From contig NW_003314340.1 in NCBI RefSeq assembly GCF_000143415.4, positions 738,161 through 802,160 on the forward strand: 64,000 nt of DNA. Direction: 5' to 3'. Source of the stretch: Selaginella moellendorffii (taxonomy: Eukaryota > Streptophyta > Lycopodiopsida > Selaginellales > Selaginellaceae). The position numbers and the translations under genes were made by a program. The notes beneath the pieces were generated by a model. The model was not told the DNA's origin. It ran no database searches and saw only the letters and a list, made by a program, of their open reading frames with translations. Below, piece after piece: positions 1-10,619 of this stretch; the first letter of the stretch is position 1; each line of letters starts with the position of its first letter.

Positions 1-121
1 AATCGACCTTCCTCTTGTGTTCTTCGAGCCCATGAAGATCAAAAGTAAAAAACCACGGCCCCCCAAAACTTTGATCTTCGCAAACTCCTGCAATCGAATC
101 GAGCAAAAGAGAGGAAGAAGA

Positions 122-1426
122 TCACGCGGCAGCTGTGAGGAGGCAAGTGTTGTCTTCCTTGTTCCTGTTCTTGCCGCTATCACCGCCAGCGCCATCGTTG
201 TTGCTGCCACTCCCATCGATGCATTCCCTGTAAGCCCTGTGAAGAAGCTTGAGCAGATCCCCGGCCTTGTGCTTGGTCCTTGGATTACACCCAATCTGGA
301 GGAAGAAGAAGAGCTTGGGGAACAAACCCACCTCCACCATCCTCCTCTTGACGATCTCATCCGGGCAATACTTGCAAACCGCCCACAGCACATCGATCGC
401 GTACTCGGTCGCCATATCCGACACCTTGAACAGCTTCCGCGCCACCGCCGGCACCGCCAGCGCGTGCCGCGCCACCGCCGCCCGCCCCTCGGCGCAGCCA
501 CACAGGCATTCCAGCGCCGCCAGGATCGCCTCGGTGGTCACCTTGTCCGCCTCCACGAGAAGCTCCGCCAGCGGCGCCACCACGCCCGTCTCCACCAGCC
601 GGACCCTGTTCTTGAGCGGCGGGCACACCGCCAGCACCGCGCGGAGGCTCCCCCGGATCGCTGGGCGGTGGCGCCGCTGGGAGTGATCCTCGCCCACCAG
701 GCGCACCAATCCCTCGAAGATCCCCGCGGTGGCGCCGACCGCGCCGCGCGCCTCCTTGTCCGCGCAGCACAGCTCCTCGATCAGCGCCGCCGCCGAGACC
801 CGCGTGTGGAGATCGCCCCTCTGGAGGAGCCGGGCGATGGCGGCGAGATTGCGCGGGGAGAGTAGCTCCTTGCGAGAGGGCTCGTCGAGATTCGCGATGA
901 GCGGCGGGAGGAGGGAGAGGATCTGGGCTTGCGAGTCTTCCTCGTCTTGCTCTTGGCCTTGATCCTCCGAGAAGGACGATACCAGCACTGGCGCTAGCCC
1001 CGCCCGGATCAAGAGCGTCTTGCTCCTCTCCTCCTGGCTCCTCGCGATCAATCGCTTCACCGCCACGGGGCGCGAGCGGGGGATTCGCAGCTGGGCGACG
1101 AGCACTTGCGCCTCGCGGAGATCCATGGGCTGCTCGCGATCGCCCCGTGCGCCACTCTGGAATCGATTCGCGGCGCACCAGCCGTGGATGATCCTCTGGA
1201 GCGTGTGATTGGGGATGAGCTCGTGGGAGTGGAGCTCCTGCATCGTCACGGGGCACGTCCGGCGGCCCTCCTGGAACCACTTCTCGATGCTGGAGCGATC
1301 GTAAGTGATACCCGTGCACACGCTCACGGGATCGGCCATGAGGCACAGGGAGATCGGGCACTTGAAGTGCGATGGAACCTCGGGGTGATGCTTGCGCAGC
1401 GTTTCCTCCTGCTCGTCGAGACCCAT
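122..1426 (-). CDS. U-box E3 ubiquitin ligase with ARM-like repeats (plant PUB family)
   Basis: Single-exon gene of 434 residues. The start chosen is the ATG at 1426 (MGLDEQEE); the frame is open further upstream but without family-like sequence. Residues about 14-88 form a U-box: the segments FKCPISLCLMADPV, GITYDRSSIEKW, CPVT and LIPNHTLQRIIHGWC match the PUB20-27 class of Arabidopsis. The rest is leucine/alanine-rich helical repeat typical of the armadillo region of these ligases. Family knowledge: the U-box binds an E2 enzyme and the ARM region selects targets, often immune or stress regulators, in the cytosol. Length and intronless structure fit the PUB22/23/24 and PUB20/21 type. GC content is much higher than in the flanks. 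The exact subgroup is not resolved. Confidence 0.93.
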   Translation of the reverse strand: MGLDEQEETLRKHHPEVPSHFKCPISLCLMADPVSVCTGITYDRSSIEKWFQEGRRTCPVTMQELHSHELIPNHTLQRIIHGWCAANRFQSGARGDREQPMDLREAQVLVAQLRIPRSRPVAVKRLIARSQEERSKTLLIRAGLAPVLVSSFSEDQGQEQDEEDSQAQILSLLPPLIANLDEPSRKELLSPRNLAAIARLLQRGDLHTRVSAAALIEELCCADKEARGAVGATAGIFEGLVRLVGEDHSQRRHRPAIRGSLRAVLAVCPPLKNRVRLVETGVVAPLAELLVEADKVTTEAILAALECLCGCAEGRAAVARHALAVPAVARKLFKVSDMATEYAIDVLWAVCKYCPDEIVKRRMVEVGLFPKLFFFLQIGCNPRTKHKAGDLLKLLHRAYRECIDGSGSNNDGAGGDSGKNRNKEDNTCLLTAAA

Positions 1427-2851
1427 TTCGCGGACGGTGATTTGGGGGCGACCCACTTCCCGATCATCAAGAACGAGCACCGCCCAGGCCCGCAATCGAT
1501 CCAAATCCCCCCTTTTGCCGAGCGTGGCGATGGTCGATGGCCCCAAATCCAAACCCGAGTCGCAAACGCTCGGAGATCTTTGCCTGCATTTAACGATCCT
1601 GGGCTGGGCTTCTTGCCAGGAATCCCCAAGATCACACACACGCGGTACGAGTGGAGTAGCGCAAAAGATCGCTGCTCGCGCTCGTGGAAGGAAGGAGAAG
1701 AGTGGAAGAACCCTAAGGGAAAAGCCTGTGGAAAAAAGGGGTGGAAATAAAAACGAGCTTTTTTACCGAGGGTGGTAAATTTTGGTGCGGTGCCGGTGGT
1801 GCCTGCCACCGCACAGCACTGACTTTTGCCATGAATGCCTCCTCCCCGCTTTTAGCGGGTCAATGCCGCGTTTAATCGCGGGTTTTTCCCCCGGGTTTAA
1901 AGCGAAGTCAACTTTGCTTAAACCGGGTCGAGATTTGACCTGGTACCGAAGTCTCCGCGAATGGATCGATTCCATTCCATCCATTCGATCGATCCAAGTC
2001 TTTTTAGGGCTCTTTGCGTCGCTAGATTTTTCCACTATTTTGGAGAGTGGAGCGGTGGTCAGTCAATTGGATGATATGAAAATGAAACCTTGGAACGATT
2101 CACGAGACGTTGAACCAAAGAAAGAATGGAATATGAAAGTATAGAGTATCGTTTATCTATACTACCTACATGATGGATTTGTTTAGAATTAAAACCATGG
2201 GGGAGGGGTGTTTTACGACGACTTTGCTCCCAAGCAAATGCCGGAAAGCCTGTTGTTGTGCGATTTGTTTGATGGTTTCCACAGCTTGGGTTCGAAGCAC
2301 CTTGCTCGAGACACAGCAAACAAACAGACAGACAAAAACAATGGCAGGGCCAAAAGCTCGTCGAGCAAGCAAGCAAAATGCCCGCAAACCATATTATCCT
2401 CGTGAGTGGAAACTCTAAAGCCAAAAAATCAATCCATTCCAGGAGAGCTTTGTCCCTTGGTGATCAGATGGTTGTCCAGGAAACCGAAAGATTTTAAGAT
2501 ATCAAAGGTCGGTTTTTCCCTTGCTTTTGCGTACGGACTTTTCCGATTTCTTCTATTCCCCCCGGGCCGTACGGGCCAAAGCTGTGCACTCATTCACGGA
2601 ATCAATGAAAGCTAAACAATGCCAAACCAAGGACGGGGACTTGATCTCGCGCATTGTTTGCTTTCTTCCCAAAGACATGTTGACATTGTCATCCTCCTCA
2701 CGGACAGACAAAACCATAGAAAAATCATTCTTTTCAATAGGTGGTACCTCAAGCAAAGTATAGGGGGACTGATTAGAGAAAAACCAAGCTTCCAGAACCT
2801 GTGCTAATTTACAAAGGTGATTCACAAGAATTATTGTGGCTGCTCCAAGAA
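1427..2851. other. Intergenic region, no gene seen
   Basis: This stretch lies between the U-box gene start and the metacaspase stop codon. I see only short open frames without family likeness. It must hold the 5' region of the U-box gene (just above 1426) and the 3' region of the metacaspase gene. An imperfect inverted repeat occurs around 1887-1928 (arms CCGGGTTTAA.GC and GC.TTAAACCGG). Confidence 0.6.
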
Positions 2852-4160
2852 TCAAAGGGTGAATGGCATGTTGATATCGAAGAGATTCGCGGATGTAAGT
2901 TGTGGCTCCTGTATCCAAGAGTTATAGATCGTAGGCTATACGAGTTTCTAGAAAAGAGATACGAACCTGCGTTAATCCACCAGCGACGCTTCCACCGGTT
3001 AAAAGCATTCCTATAAGAGTTGTCACACCGCCCCCGCCGATCCCTCCCGAGGAGGTATTCGCGTTCCGGATAGCCTGACGCATCCCATTCAAGACACTTC
3101 CATAAGTTTTATGCCCGTGCTCAATGGCCTGGATAAAGCAATAAGTCATAGCTCCAGTCGAAGTAACTTTCGACAAAGCCTGCAAGTAGAACAAGATTTA
3201 GCTGCGAGCCTACGAAACTTTGCGACAGAACATACAGAAGTATCGGCCGAAGTTTGCCCGTCGTCACAGCCACTGAATGAGAACGCGTCGCCGCCGCCGG
3301 TACCTTTCCAAGCCCCGGATCGAGGCCGATGATCTTCCCAAGCAAACTGGCCATAGCTGCAAGAAACGAGAAGAAAAAAGAGGCCTTTTGAGAGACTTTT
3401 GCGTAAATCCCAAGTGAGGCATACCTGTTAAACTTGCAGAGGAAGGGAAGATCCAGCGCAGTCCCGCTGTGGCAAGCATCGATAATGCAGTGGAGCTTCA
3501 CTCCACGAGGCAAAGGCCTGACTAAAGTCGCGTTGAGCTCGTTGTCCACGAGCATTCCTTGCGTCTCAAAGTCCACGGGACAAAGCGTCTCGTCATATCC
3601 GTCAACCTCTTCGCCCGTGTAGTCCCGCTGCTGCGATCCATGGCCGGAGTAGTGAAAGACGAGAGAATCTCCCGACTTGCACCCCTGGACGAGCCAAAAC
3701 ATTGCCATCCTCATGTTTTGCTTCGTGGGAAGTCGTAGAGGGTCTCTCTCTTCCTCTGGATCATCACGAAAAAACCAACTTTCAGAAAATACCAAAGAGT
3801 CGAATCAAAGTTACCTGTGAGCATGAGGATCGAAGACTCCGGGAACTGGAACTTGTTCATGAGCAAGAACTTCATACACTTGGCGTCATTGATGCAACCT
3901 TTGAGCTGGTATCGCGAGTACTTGTAGCTGATCCCGACGATGAGCGCTCGCTTGGATCCATGAGCGCTGGGAACACTCGGGGAGTACTGGAGGGGATTGG
4001 CAGGAGGAGCTCCATTCGAGTATGGCGATGGTGGGACGTTGCGAGGCTCGGCGATGTGAGTGACGGCATGGCAAAGCGCACAGCGAATGGCCTTCGCTCC
4101 AGCCGGGAGTTGCAAAGGCGTGCGGCAATTGCTACAATTGACGAGCATGTAGGACGCCAT
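2852..4160 (-). CDS. Type I metacaspase (LSD1-type zinc finger + caspase-like p20/p10)
   Basis: Five exons join in frame: 4160-3815, 3755-3425, 3356-3236, 3179-2967 and 2908-2852, giving 355 residues. The N-terminus has an LSD1-type zinc finger (CSNC followed by an RTPLQLPAGAK-type stretch and CALC). The catalytic histidine lies in HYSGHGSQ (about residue 154) and the catalytic cysteine in DACHSG (about residue 210). The p10 part continues with YGQFAWEDHRPRSGAWKG, FSFSGCDDGQTSADTS, ALSKVTSTGAMTYCFIQAI and a normal C-terminal end (EPQLTSANLFDINMPFTL). Family knowledge: calcium-activated cysteine proteases cleaving after Arg/Lys; Arabidopsis AMC1 promotes and AMC2 restrains hypersensitive cell death. 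All introns are 56-69 nt GT..AG. The gene looks intact. Confidence 0.95.
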
Positions 4161-4957
4161 CCAGCAAAAAATTCCTCCAAAAACACGATCGAGGAGCTAG
4201 AAATAGAACCAAGAAAAATCCTCGAAGAGCTAGAACCAAGACCCAAATTCACTGCTGCCCTGGAAGCGTTTCTCAACGATCTAAGTGATCCCTAAAGAAC
4301 CCCAAATTCTCTCTGCCGCGATCGCACTGCCTCTAGGCTTACCTCGCCTTGATCCATCGCATCGCTCCCCACAACGAGCGCCACATAGGAGGACCTCTAA
4401 AGATCGCCTAGGGGTATCTCCCGACGCGCACAAATGGAAGGATCCACGAATCTAAGCGCCTAGCTACACGAGAAACACCGTCCGATCTGACGCCCCGAAT
4501 ATTCCCAAAATATGAGAATCACCCAGATCCATGACCTAGATTCCCACAGAAAGGTATATTATCAGGAATAATCTCTTCTGTACAAAAGGTATATTATTAG
4601 GAATAATCACGGTATGTTCATTTTTAGGGCTTTTCTTTTATTAGCGAAAAGTTACTATTCGTAACGTTTGACTTAGTGCGGCACATGTTTCCCAGGGAGT
4701 GGCCACAAACAGTCACGAGACCGGTCAAAGATTTTGGCCGGTCAATCCGGGCCGCGTCAAATCAAAACACTTAAAGCACGCGCCTGTAAGCTTCGCTCCA
4801 TGCTTGCTCTGCGGCGGCGACGCTATAAAAACGAAAAATCTCAACGATGCTGGAGCACTGCGAGACCCAATCAGTTAGAAGAGCGCCCGAGAAAGAGAAT
4901 TCTATCCATTCCCTGATTCGATCGATCGATTTGGTGGTCAGAAGATAGAAGCTTTGG
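4161..4957. other. Intergenic region with promoter of the downstream peptide gene
   Basis: This holds the 5' side of the metacaspase gene and the promoter of the plus-strand peptide gene. A direct repeat of about 23 nt (AAGGTATATTAT.AGGAATAATC) lies at 4551-4573 and 4586-4608. No other gene is visible. Confidence 0.6.
4823..4831 (+). promoter_or_regulatory. Probable TATA box of the peptide-precursor gene
   Basis: CTATAAAAA stands about 127 nt upstream of the ATG at 4958 in an otherwise GC-balanced stretch. Its placement fits a transcription start near 4855 and a leader of roughly 100 nt. This is inferred from consensus only. Confidence 0.55.
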
Positions 4958-5536
4958 ATGAAAATGGCGCCAGGATCGATTGCCGGCTTGCTGCTCTTGA
5001 TGGCGCTGGCTCTGTCCATGCCTGGGATGGAATGCTCGCGGTTGGAGCCTCGGAAGAACATCGAGGAGCGATCGCCATCGGGTCTTGAGCTCCGGAGCAA
5101 ATTCGTAGCGCCCTCCGGCCCCAATCCGGGGGGGAATGCCGCGATCCTGGGAGGCAAGAAGGAGGTCTCTCGATCGACGCTCATTGGGGCCAAATTCGAT
5201 GCTCCATCAGGCCCCAATCCAGGGGGGAATCGCTTCGCTCAAGGCGCCAAGCTCGAGATCGAGCTGGGCAGCAAGATGCCCAAGGGAAACTTCACCCCCA
5301 ATCCAGGACCCAGCAAGGATCACAATGCGCAGACGATGGGCTCGTCGTCCAGAGTGGCGATTAGCAGCAAATTGCCCAAAGGCAGCACGCCGGGCTCGAG
5401 CCCCAGCCCGGGACACAACTCGGTGTCTAGAATGCTCAAAGTTCCATCGCCGCCATCCTCCAAGATCGCCTGCACCGACGGCCTGGATTCCAGCTCCAGC
5501 TTGCTTGCAACGGCCCAGATCTTCTCCCATAATTAA
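4958..5536 (+). CDS. Secreted multi-peptide precursor with CLE-like and IDA/CEP-like repeats
   Basis: Single-exon ORF of 192 residues, ATG at 4958. Residues 1-26 form a clear signal peptide (hydrophobic run SIAGLLLLMALALS, then SMPGMECS). Four short repeats follow, spaced by variable sequence: KFVAPSGPNPGGN (48-60), KFDAPSGPNPGGN (79-91), KMPKGNFTPNPGPSKDHN (106-123) and KLPKGSTPGSSPSPGHN (138-154). The first two resemble the CLE core (VPSGPNPLHN type). The last two resemble the IDA/IDL core (LPKGxPIPPSxPSKRHN type), and the fourth ends like CEP/PIP peptides (SPGHN). Such precursors are known to be cleaved, proline-hydroxylated and sensed by LRR receptor kinases. Placement of this protein is inference; it has no catalytic domain and I know no named orthologue. 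Confidence 0.75.
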   Translation: MKMAPGSIAGLLLLMALALSMPGMECSRLEPRKNIEERSPSGLELRSKFVAPSGPNPGGNAAILGGKKEVSRSTLIGAKFDAPSGPNPGGNRFAQGAKLEIELGSKMPKGNFTPNPGPSKDHNAQTMGSSSRVAISSKLPKGSTPGSSPSPGHNSVSRMLKVPSPPSSKIACTDGLDSSSSLLATAQIFSHN

Positions 5537-6595
5537 AGGGGAAAAGGAGATCCAAAACAACATTTTTTGTAGGAGTATGATGATCTTGAAAACGTGTACA
5601 TTTCAGTAAATACGAAAAAGTGCATATATGTATAATTCTCGGAGTTAATTTCGAGATCTAGCTGGTAGAGCTGAGTTCTTGAGATTGTTCTTACTTCTCT
5701 GGTTCTAGATTCATCGAAGCTTTAGAAATCTCTCCACAAAGACGTGATGAAATCGACGCTCTCGGGAAAATTTACAAGAACATTATGAATGGATTTTCAA
5801 CGAGAAGGAGACTCTCGCAAAAACTGTGGTTTGTTCATTGCGAGTTTAGTTTTAATGTCAAGAGCTTGCAGTAGAAACCAAGGACGAGGATCATGCTCTT
5901 GCAAAAATGGTTCTTTATCAGCGATGCGCAGGCAAAAAGCAAGATCCTATAACTTTTTCGCTAACCAAAGGAAGAACAAAGTAATAGCGAAGGATCCAGT
6001 CGCGGGGACTACGAGAATACAAAGTCTGTACGTTTTTGCGGTTTTAAACGCTTACGAAAGCGAAGTTTCCACCACAGGGACACGACACCAAGATCGTGTC
6101 AAGGAATCGATGGAAAACTGGGAAGAAAGTGAACTTCCTAGAACTGATCGATTGTTTAGTTTCTTGTCTACACCCAGATTGGAACGACTGATAACTGGAA
6201 GTCATGGAGTGGCTCCACGAGAGAAAAGTATAAAGAAGAAAGAACGCGCCGATTTCTCGTTGCTTGATTCAAGTACTACGGTAGGTTTGTGTAGTTTTTC
6301 TTCGTTTCACGATTATTATATTGGGAGATCGAGGCGCAGACAAACTTGAAGTTGTAGATTGATTCGAAAGACACAGGAAATCCCGAGCAGGACGTAGAAA
6401 TGCTGGAAGCATCGAAGAAGAGCTCGAGTGGGATGAGAAATACGAACGCAAGAACAAAGGGGGAACAAACCGCGACATGGTTGAAAGCATTTGGACGAAC
6501 TTCGAGGAAATCAAACCGAAGGTTTTATTTCTTCGCCGAGGATATGATACAATCTTAATAAAATGAATCAATATATGTATAAGAATTGATATTGA
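5537..6595. other. Intergenic region, no supported gene
   Basis: Lies downstream of the peptide gene and downstream of the MAP kinase stop at 6596. An open frame at 5789-6349 (+) would code 186 residues rich in S/R/K with no domain. I do not accept it as a gene. Confidence 0.5.
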
Positions 6596-8085
6596 TCACA
6601 TCTCGTTGATCGCCTGGGGGTGGTAGTAGCACATCTCCCTCCACACATACTCCCGCAAGTTACTGCTCGTGTCGACCATTTGATCCTCCATGACATCCGG
6701 AGGGATGATATTGTCCGGACGAAACTGGTAGACATCTCCAGCGTGATTGTCGTGAACCAGATTGAAGTACGGATGATCCAGCGCCTCCGACACGGTGATC
6801 CGCTCCTTTGGATCGAAGGCAAGCATCCTCTCGATGAGCTGCAACGCCTGCGGATTCGCGTGTGGATAGAGGCGAGACAATGGAACTCTCGGCGTTGGTG
6901 GCAAGGAGCGGATGTAGCTTCGAGCTTTGTGGTTGCTGATGAACCCGAGCTGGCTCTCCTTGGGCGATCCGATCACGTCGATGATGAGCTTGAGCTGGTT
7001 GATGTAGTTCTTGCCTGGGAAGATCGGCTTTCTCCCCAGGAGCTCGGCGAAGATGCATCCCACGGACCAGATGTCGATGGCGCTGGTGTAGTCCTCGCAC
7101 GAGAGGAGGAGTTCCGGAGCGCGGTACCAGCGAGTGACGACGTACTCGGTCATGAACTGGCCTTTCTCTCGCCCGGTTCTCGCGAGGCCGAAGTCGGCGA
7201 TCTTGAGATCGCAGTTTGCGTTGAGGAGTAAGTTGCCGGGCTTTAAGTCGCGGTGGAGAACGTTGGCCGAGTGGATGTACTTGAGACCACGAAGCAGCTG
7301 GAAGACGAAGAACACACACACGTCAATGAAGAAAAAACAAATTTTTACGACGGTAGAAACTAGACGGACTGGGAACAGAGGATTTTCATGAGAAAAAAGC
7401 ATGATTTTGATGACTGAAAATCGAAGGACAGCATAGAACTAAGTAGATGAGATCGCGGAGGAGCTGGGACACAGACCAAAACTTAAGAAAAACTGATTTT
7501 GCGACGTATGGTAGAACCAAACGAGCCATACTTGGATCAAACAACTTAGAGAACATAACAAGACGTAGGAAATACGGAGAGATAACAAGAAAAAAACCGA
7601 GCTGAAAACGAAGGACTATAACCAGGCACAGCTAAACGAGGAAAGGAAACAAGGAAGAGTACCTGATAGATAAAGAACTGGTAGTGCTCGTCCGTGAGGG
7701 GCTGCGAGGAGCGGATGATCTGGTGCAAATCCGTGTCCATGAGCTCGTAAACCAGGTAGACATCGTTGAAAGTGTATCTCCCGACGGGCTTCATGATATC
7801 CAGCAGCCCCACCACGTTTTCGTGCTGCAAGTACCGCAGCAGTCGCATCTCCCGCAAAGTTCTCAGCGCGTCGATGGAGTTCTCGAAAGCATTCCCAATC
7901 TTCTTAATGGCAACCTTGTCCCCGGTCTCCAGATTATCGGCCGAGCACACCACTCCATAAGCTCCCTTCCCCAGCGGACGAATTGGAACATACTTGGTGT
8001 CGATCTCAAACAAGCTGTGCCACAGCATGTAGTAGTGCTTGTCTGGAGGGCAGTAGCCATTTGGAGGATCCATCTTGGTTGCCAT
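6596..8085 (-). CDS. MAP kinase, plant group C (MPK1/2/7/14-like), TEY type
   Basis: Two exons, 8085-7663 and 7297-6596, join in phase 0 to give 374 residues; the intron is 365 nt, long for this window. The kinase domain is complete: glycine loop GKGAYGVV, catalytic lysine in [13 protein letters not shown] with Asp at about 158, DFGLA, and activation loop [14 protein letters not shown] with T191-E-Y193. The short C-terminus ([18 protein letters not shown]) and the N-terminus ([28 protein letters not shown]) fit Arabidopsis group C kinases. Family knowledge: phosphorylated by MAP2Ks such as MKK3 on the TEY motif; roles in ABA, wounding and light responses in cytosol and nucleus. The gene looks intact. 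Confidence 0.96.
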
Positions 8086-9059
8086 AGCTGTGAGAGTGAG
8101 AGACCTCTATCTCCTTGAGCGAAGGCTCTCTATCTCGGCTTGAGACCTCTACCTCTCGTTCGTCCGTTCTCTCGAACAGAGAGAAAGAGAGCGAGAGATC
8201 TAGCCGAAGCTGCTGCTGCTGCTACAATTTCCCCCAAGTTTCTTTCCTCTCCCAATTCGAGCTCTGGCTGAGATCTGATACTACTCGGTTTACCTCTTCT
8301 TTCGTGGCAGCCAGTGGCTAGTTTGCTCGCCCACGGCACTCCTGGAAAAAAAGGATAAATAGGCCTAGAGATGGAAAGAAAACGTAGTGACCGTGTCAAG
8401 AATACTGCGCAGCTAAACACGAACGCTGGAAAGGACTGTGGGCGAGGAGATTAGTTTTCGCACTTTTCTATCGATTTTAATTGCGTTTGTTGGAAAGACT
8501 TACTCACACTCGTCGTCTGGAGACGCACGAGCATTTTGTACAGGGGCGCCGAGGGCCACAAACAAAAATAACACGCTAATACAGAGAGACACAGTCGTGG
8601 CTATGGCGATGGCGATGAAATGGGGCCGCCAGGGATGGCGAAGTTGGAACCAGTATGCGCAACACAACAACAACGAAGAAAAACCATCTCGATCGCGTTC
8701 TTGGGTTTACCTCTCAGGTCAGAGGAGGAAACCAACAAAGAAAGTGGAAGGAAGAAAAAAAATAACTTGGGCAAAGTCAAAAAAGCAGTATCGCAATCTT
8801 ACTCTTGGAGCGAGCATCTTGAGGTCGCGACTAGAGAAAACGAAAGAACGAAAACTTTGAACAAAGAAAAAGAGAATGTTTGAGAAAAAAGGTTGATCTT
8901 TCAGTGTATACTTAGCTAGCTAGTGGATCTGATCGAAGCCCACAACGAAAGAGCGCTACAGAAAAAATTAGTAGAAAGAGAAGACCATTGAAATTTCAAA
9001 ACGATGAAAGACGAAAATGCGTCGTGAACAAAAACACGGATCTATCTACATGGGTAACA
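8086..9059. other. Intergenic region, no gene seen
   Basis: Upstream of the MAP kinase and downstream of the tRNA gene. The pyrimidine/purine-rich stretch 8100-8230 (CTCTATCTC repeats and CTG triplets) is the likely 5' leader of the kinase mRNA read on the minus strand. Short open frames at 8438-8883 have no domain. Confidence 0.5.
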
Positions 9060-9132
9060 TCCGTTGCCGGGATTTGAACCCGGGTCGCCTGGGTGAGAGC
9101 CAGGTATCCTGACCGGACTAGACGACAACGGA
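9060..9132 (-). tRNA. tRNA-Glu (anticodon CTC)
   Basis: Read on the minus strand, 73 nt fold as a cloverleaf. The acceptor arms are TCCGTTG and CAACGGA. The anticodon stem is CCTGG/CCAGG around the loop CTCTCAC, giving anticodon CTC at 9095-9097. The T arm has CCCGGGTTCAAATCCCGG. No intron and no encoded CCA, as expected for a nuclear plant tRNA gene. The sequence closely matches the well-known plant nuclear tRNA-Glu(CTC). Confidence 0.97.
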
Positions 9133-9379
9133 TTTATTAGTCGGGCTGGCTAAGCTGCCAGATAATTAATACCCGTACCTCTTTTCTCGCCGGAAAGATA
9201 CCGTACGATTCAAACCAGAAGAATCAGTGGAATACACAGATCTCGTGGTGTGTTATGGAAGAACGAAAGAGAACGAGGACGAAGGAAAGAACATTTATTT
9301 TCTACCAAAGTTTCGATTTAAGTCGAGTGACGATCACTTGACTTGGATTCCAAACTTTGGGACGATGGCCGATCGCTCA

Positions 9380-9631
9380 CTACTCTCCGAGGCTGAAAGG
9401 ATTTGGGTAGCTGAACGGAAGCGAGGAAGCCCACTGCGAGTAGAAGAAGTGCTGGAGCATGAGCGGCGGCGGCGTAGCACTGATCCCCATCTGGAAGCAG
9501 TAGTACTGCGCCGCGGTGACGGGAATCGCCGAGGCCCAGACGAGGAAGCAGAGTGGCGGCGGTAGCAGCCATGGAATAGGTGTCCAGCTCGAGGCGATGA
9601 GCAAGTTCATCAGAAACGGTGGGAAAAACAT
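9380..9631 (-). CDS. Possible small hydrophobic protein, unknown
   Basis: ATG at 9631, 83 residues. The frame begins with a hydrophobic stretch (MFFPPFLMNLLIASSWTPIP) followed by a second (PPPLCFLVWASAIPVTAAQYY), so two membrane segments are possible. Base composition is GC-rich and codon-like compared with the surrounding DNA. I do not recognise a family. A competing frame on the same strand (9572-9318, 84 residues) is less convincing. It could be an exon of a larger gene or chance. Confidence 0.3.
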   Translation of the reverse strand: MFFPPFLMNLLIASSWTPIPWLLPPPLCFLVWASAIPVTAAQYYCFQMGISATPPPLMLQHFFYSQWASSLPFSYPNPFSLGE

Positions 9632-9983
9632 GGTGATCGACGGGTGGAATCGAGTGCCAAAGTTGGAGAAGAGTTTAGGCGATGAATCTCACTCGAAGAG
9701 AAAGAAGAGAACTCCTTTTTCTTCTCGATCGTTCTCCTGGTCCTCTTGAGAAGGCTCTACACTCACACCTGGAAGAACTTGGGAGAGAGCAATAGTTCTA
9801 AGTAGAAAGAAAAACACTATGCTCACTTATAGCAAGCTAGAAAACGCACAATCCACTTTTACCCGGAGAAGGCCACGCATGCGCGAATTGGAGGAATCAA
9901 AGACTCACATTCCTAGCGTTCGTTCTTCCTCTCCTCCTCTTCTCTCTCTCTCTCTCGCACCAATTCCTTGCTTTGTTCGCTCG

Positions 9984-10592
9984 CTATAAACAAAGCGCCT
10001 TAAATGATGCGCAACGGACGATCAAACAAGAGAGAAGAAAGGATCGAAACAAAAGCAGTGAAAAAACTCGCGAGAGAAAGAGAGAAAGCGCTGCGCTGCG
10101 CAGCGCCCCCTCCACAGCAAAGCAGCGAATTAGGGCAGAAAAGCTGGAAGAAGAACAAAGTGTTAAACGAGAGCTCCTAAATGGGAAAGGAGGTTTAAAA
10201 TTTAATACACATTTGCATGCCAGGTACACGTGTCGCGCAAGCGAGAACAAGGAATCTTCTTCTTTTTCTTCGTATGGAGATGGCGGCTCGCAAAAAATAA
10301 TAGAAAGCCATGCTTGAGAAGAACCTGACGCTGGATCTGGCGAGAAATCAGTGTCTCTCTCGCGGGAGCTCCTGGAATCGATGCTGCTTCTCTCCTCCAG
10401 GCGAGAAAATTTAATGCCAGTGCGAGAAGATTCTTGCCTGTGTTGTTCCTCCTGCGCTCGTCCATAAACTTTCGACGCTTGTTTCGTTCTTTGGAAGTTG
10501 AAACGATTGGGAGTGAGAGAAATGGAAGATATCTGGAACATAGAAACAAACGGAGACCTTAATGGAGCTACTGTCCGAGCTGCTGACACCAT
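9984..10592 (-). CDS. Doubtful ORF of 202 residues
   Basis: ATG at 10592. The first about 80 residues are serine/arginine-rich (MVSAARTVAPLRSPF), which could mimic a transit peptide. The second half, from about 10260 down, is low-complexity and leucine/serine-rich and reads like the reverse of an AG-rich leader. No domain recognised. The first part may be an exon; the whole is weak. Confidence 0.18.
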   Translation of the reverse strand: MVSAARTVAPLRSPFVSMFQISSISLTPNRFNFQRTKQASKVYGRAQEEQHRQESSRTGIKFSRLEERSSIDSRSSRERDTDFSPDPASGSSQAWLSIIFCEPPSPYEEKEEDSLFSLARHVYLACKCVLNFKPPFPFRSSRLTLCSSSSFSALIRCFAVEGALRSAALSLFLSRVFSLLLFRSFLLSCLIVRCASFKALCL

Positions 10593-10619
10593 CGCTTTCT
10601 TCCTCTCTAGGAAAATATA

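Noticed and set aside
17-865. Plus-strand ORF of 282 residues
   Set aside because: It is antisense to the U-box gene and has no domain.
5789-6349. Plus-strand ORF of 186 residues
   Set aside because: No family likeness, composition like non-coding DNA, no splice or promoter signs.
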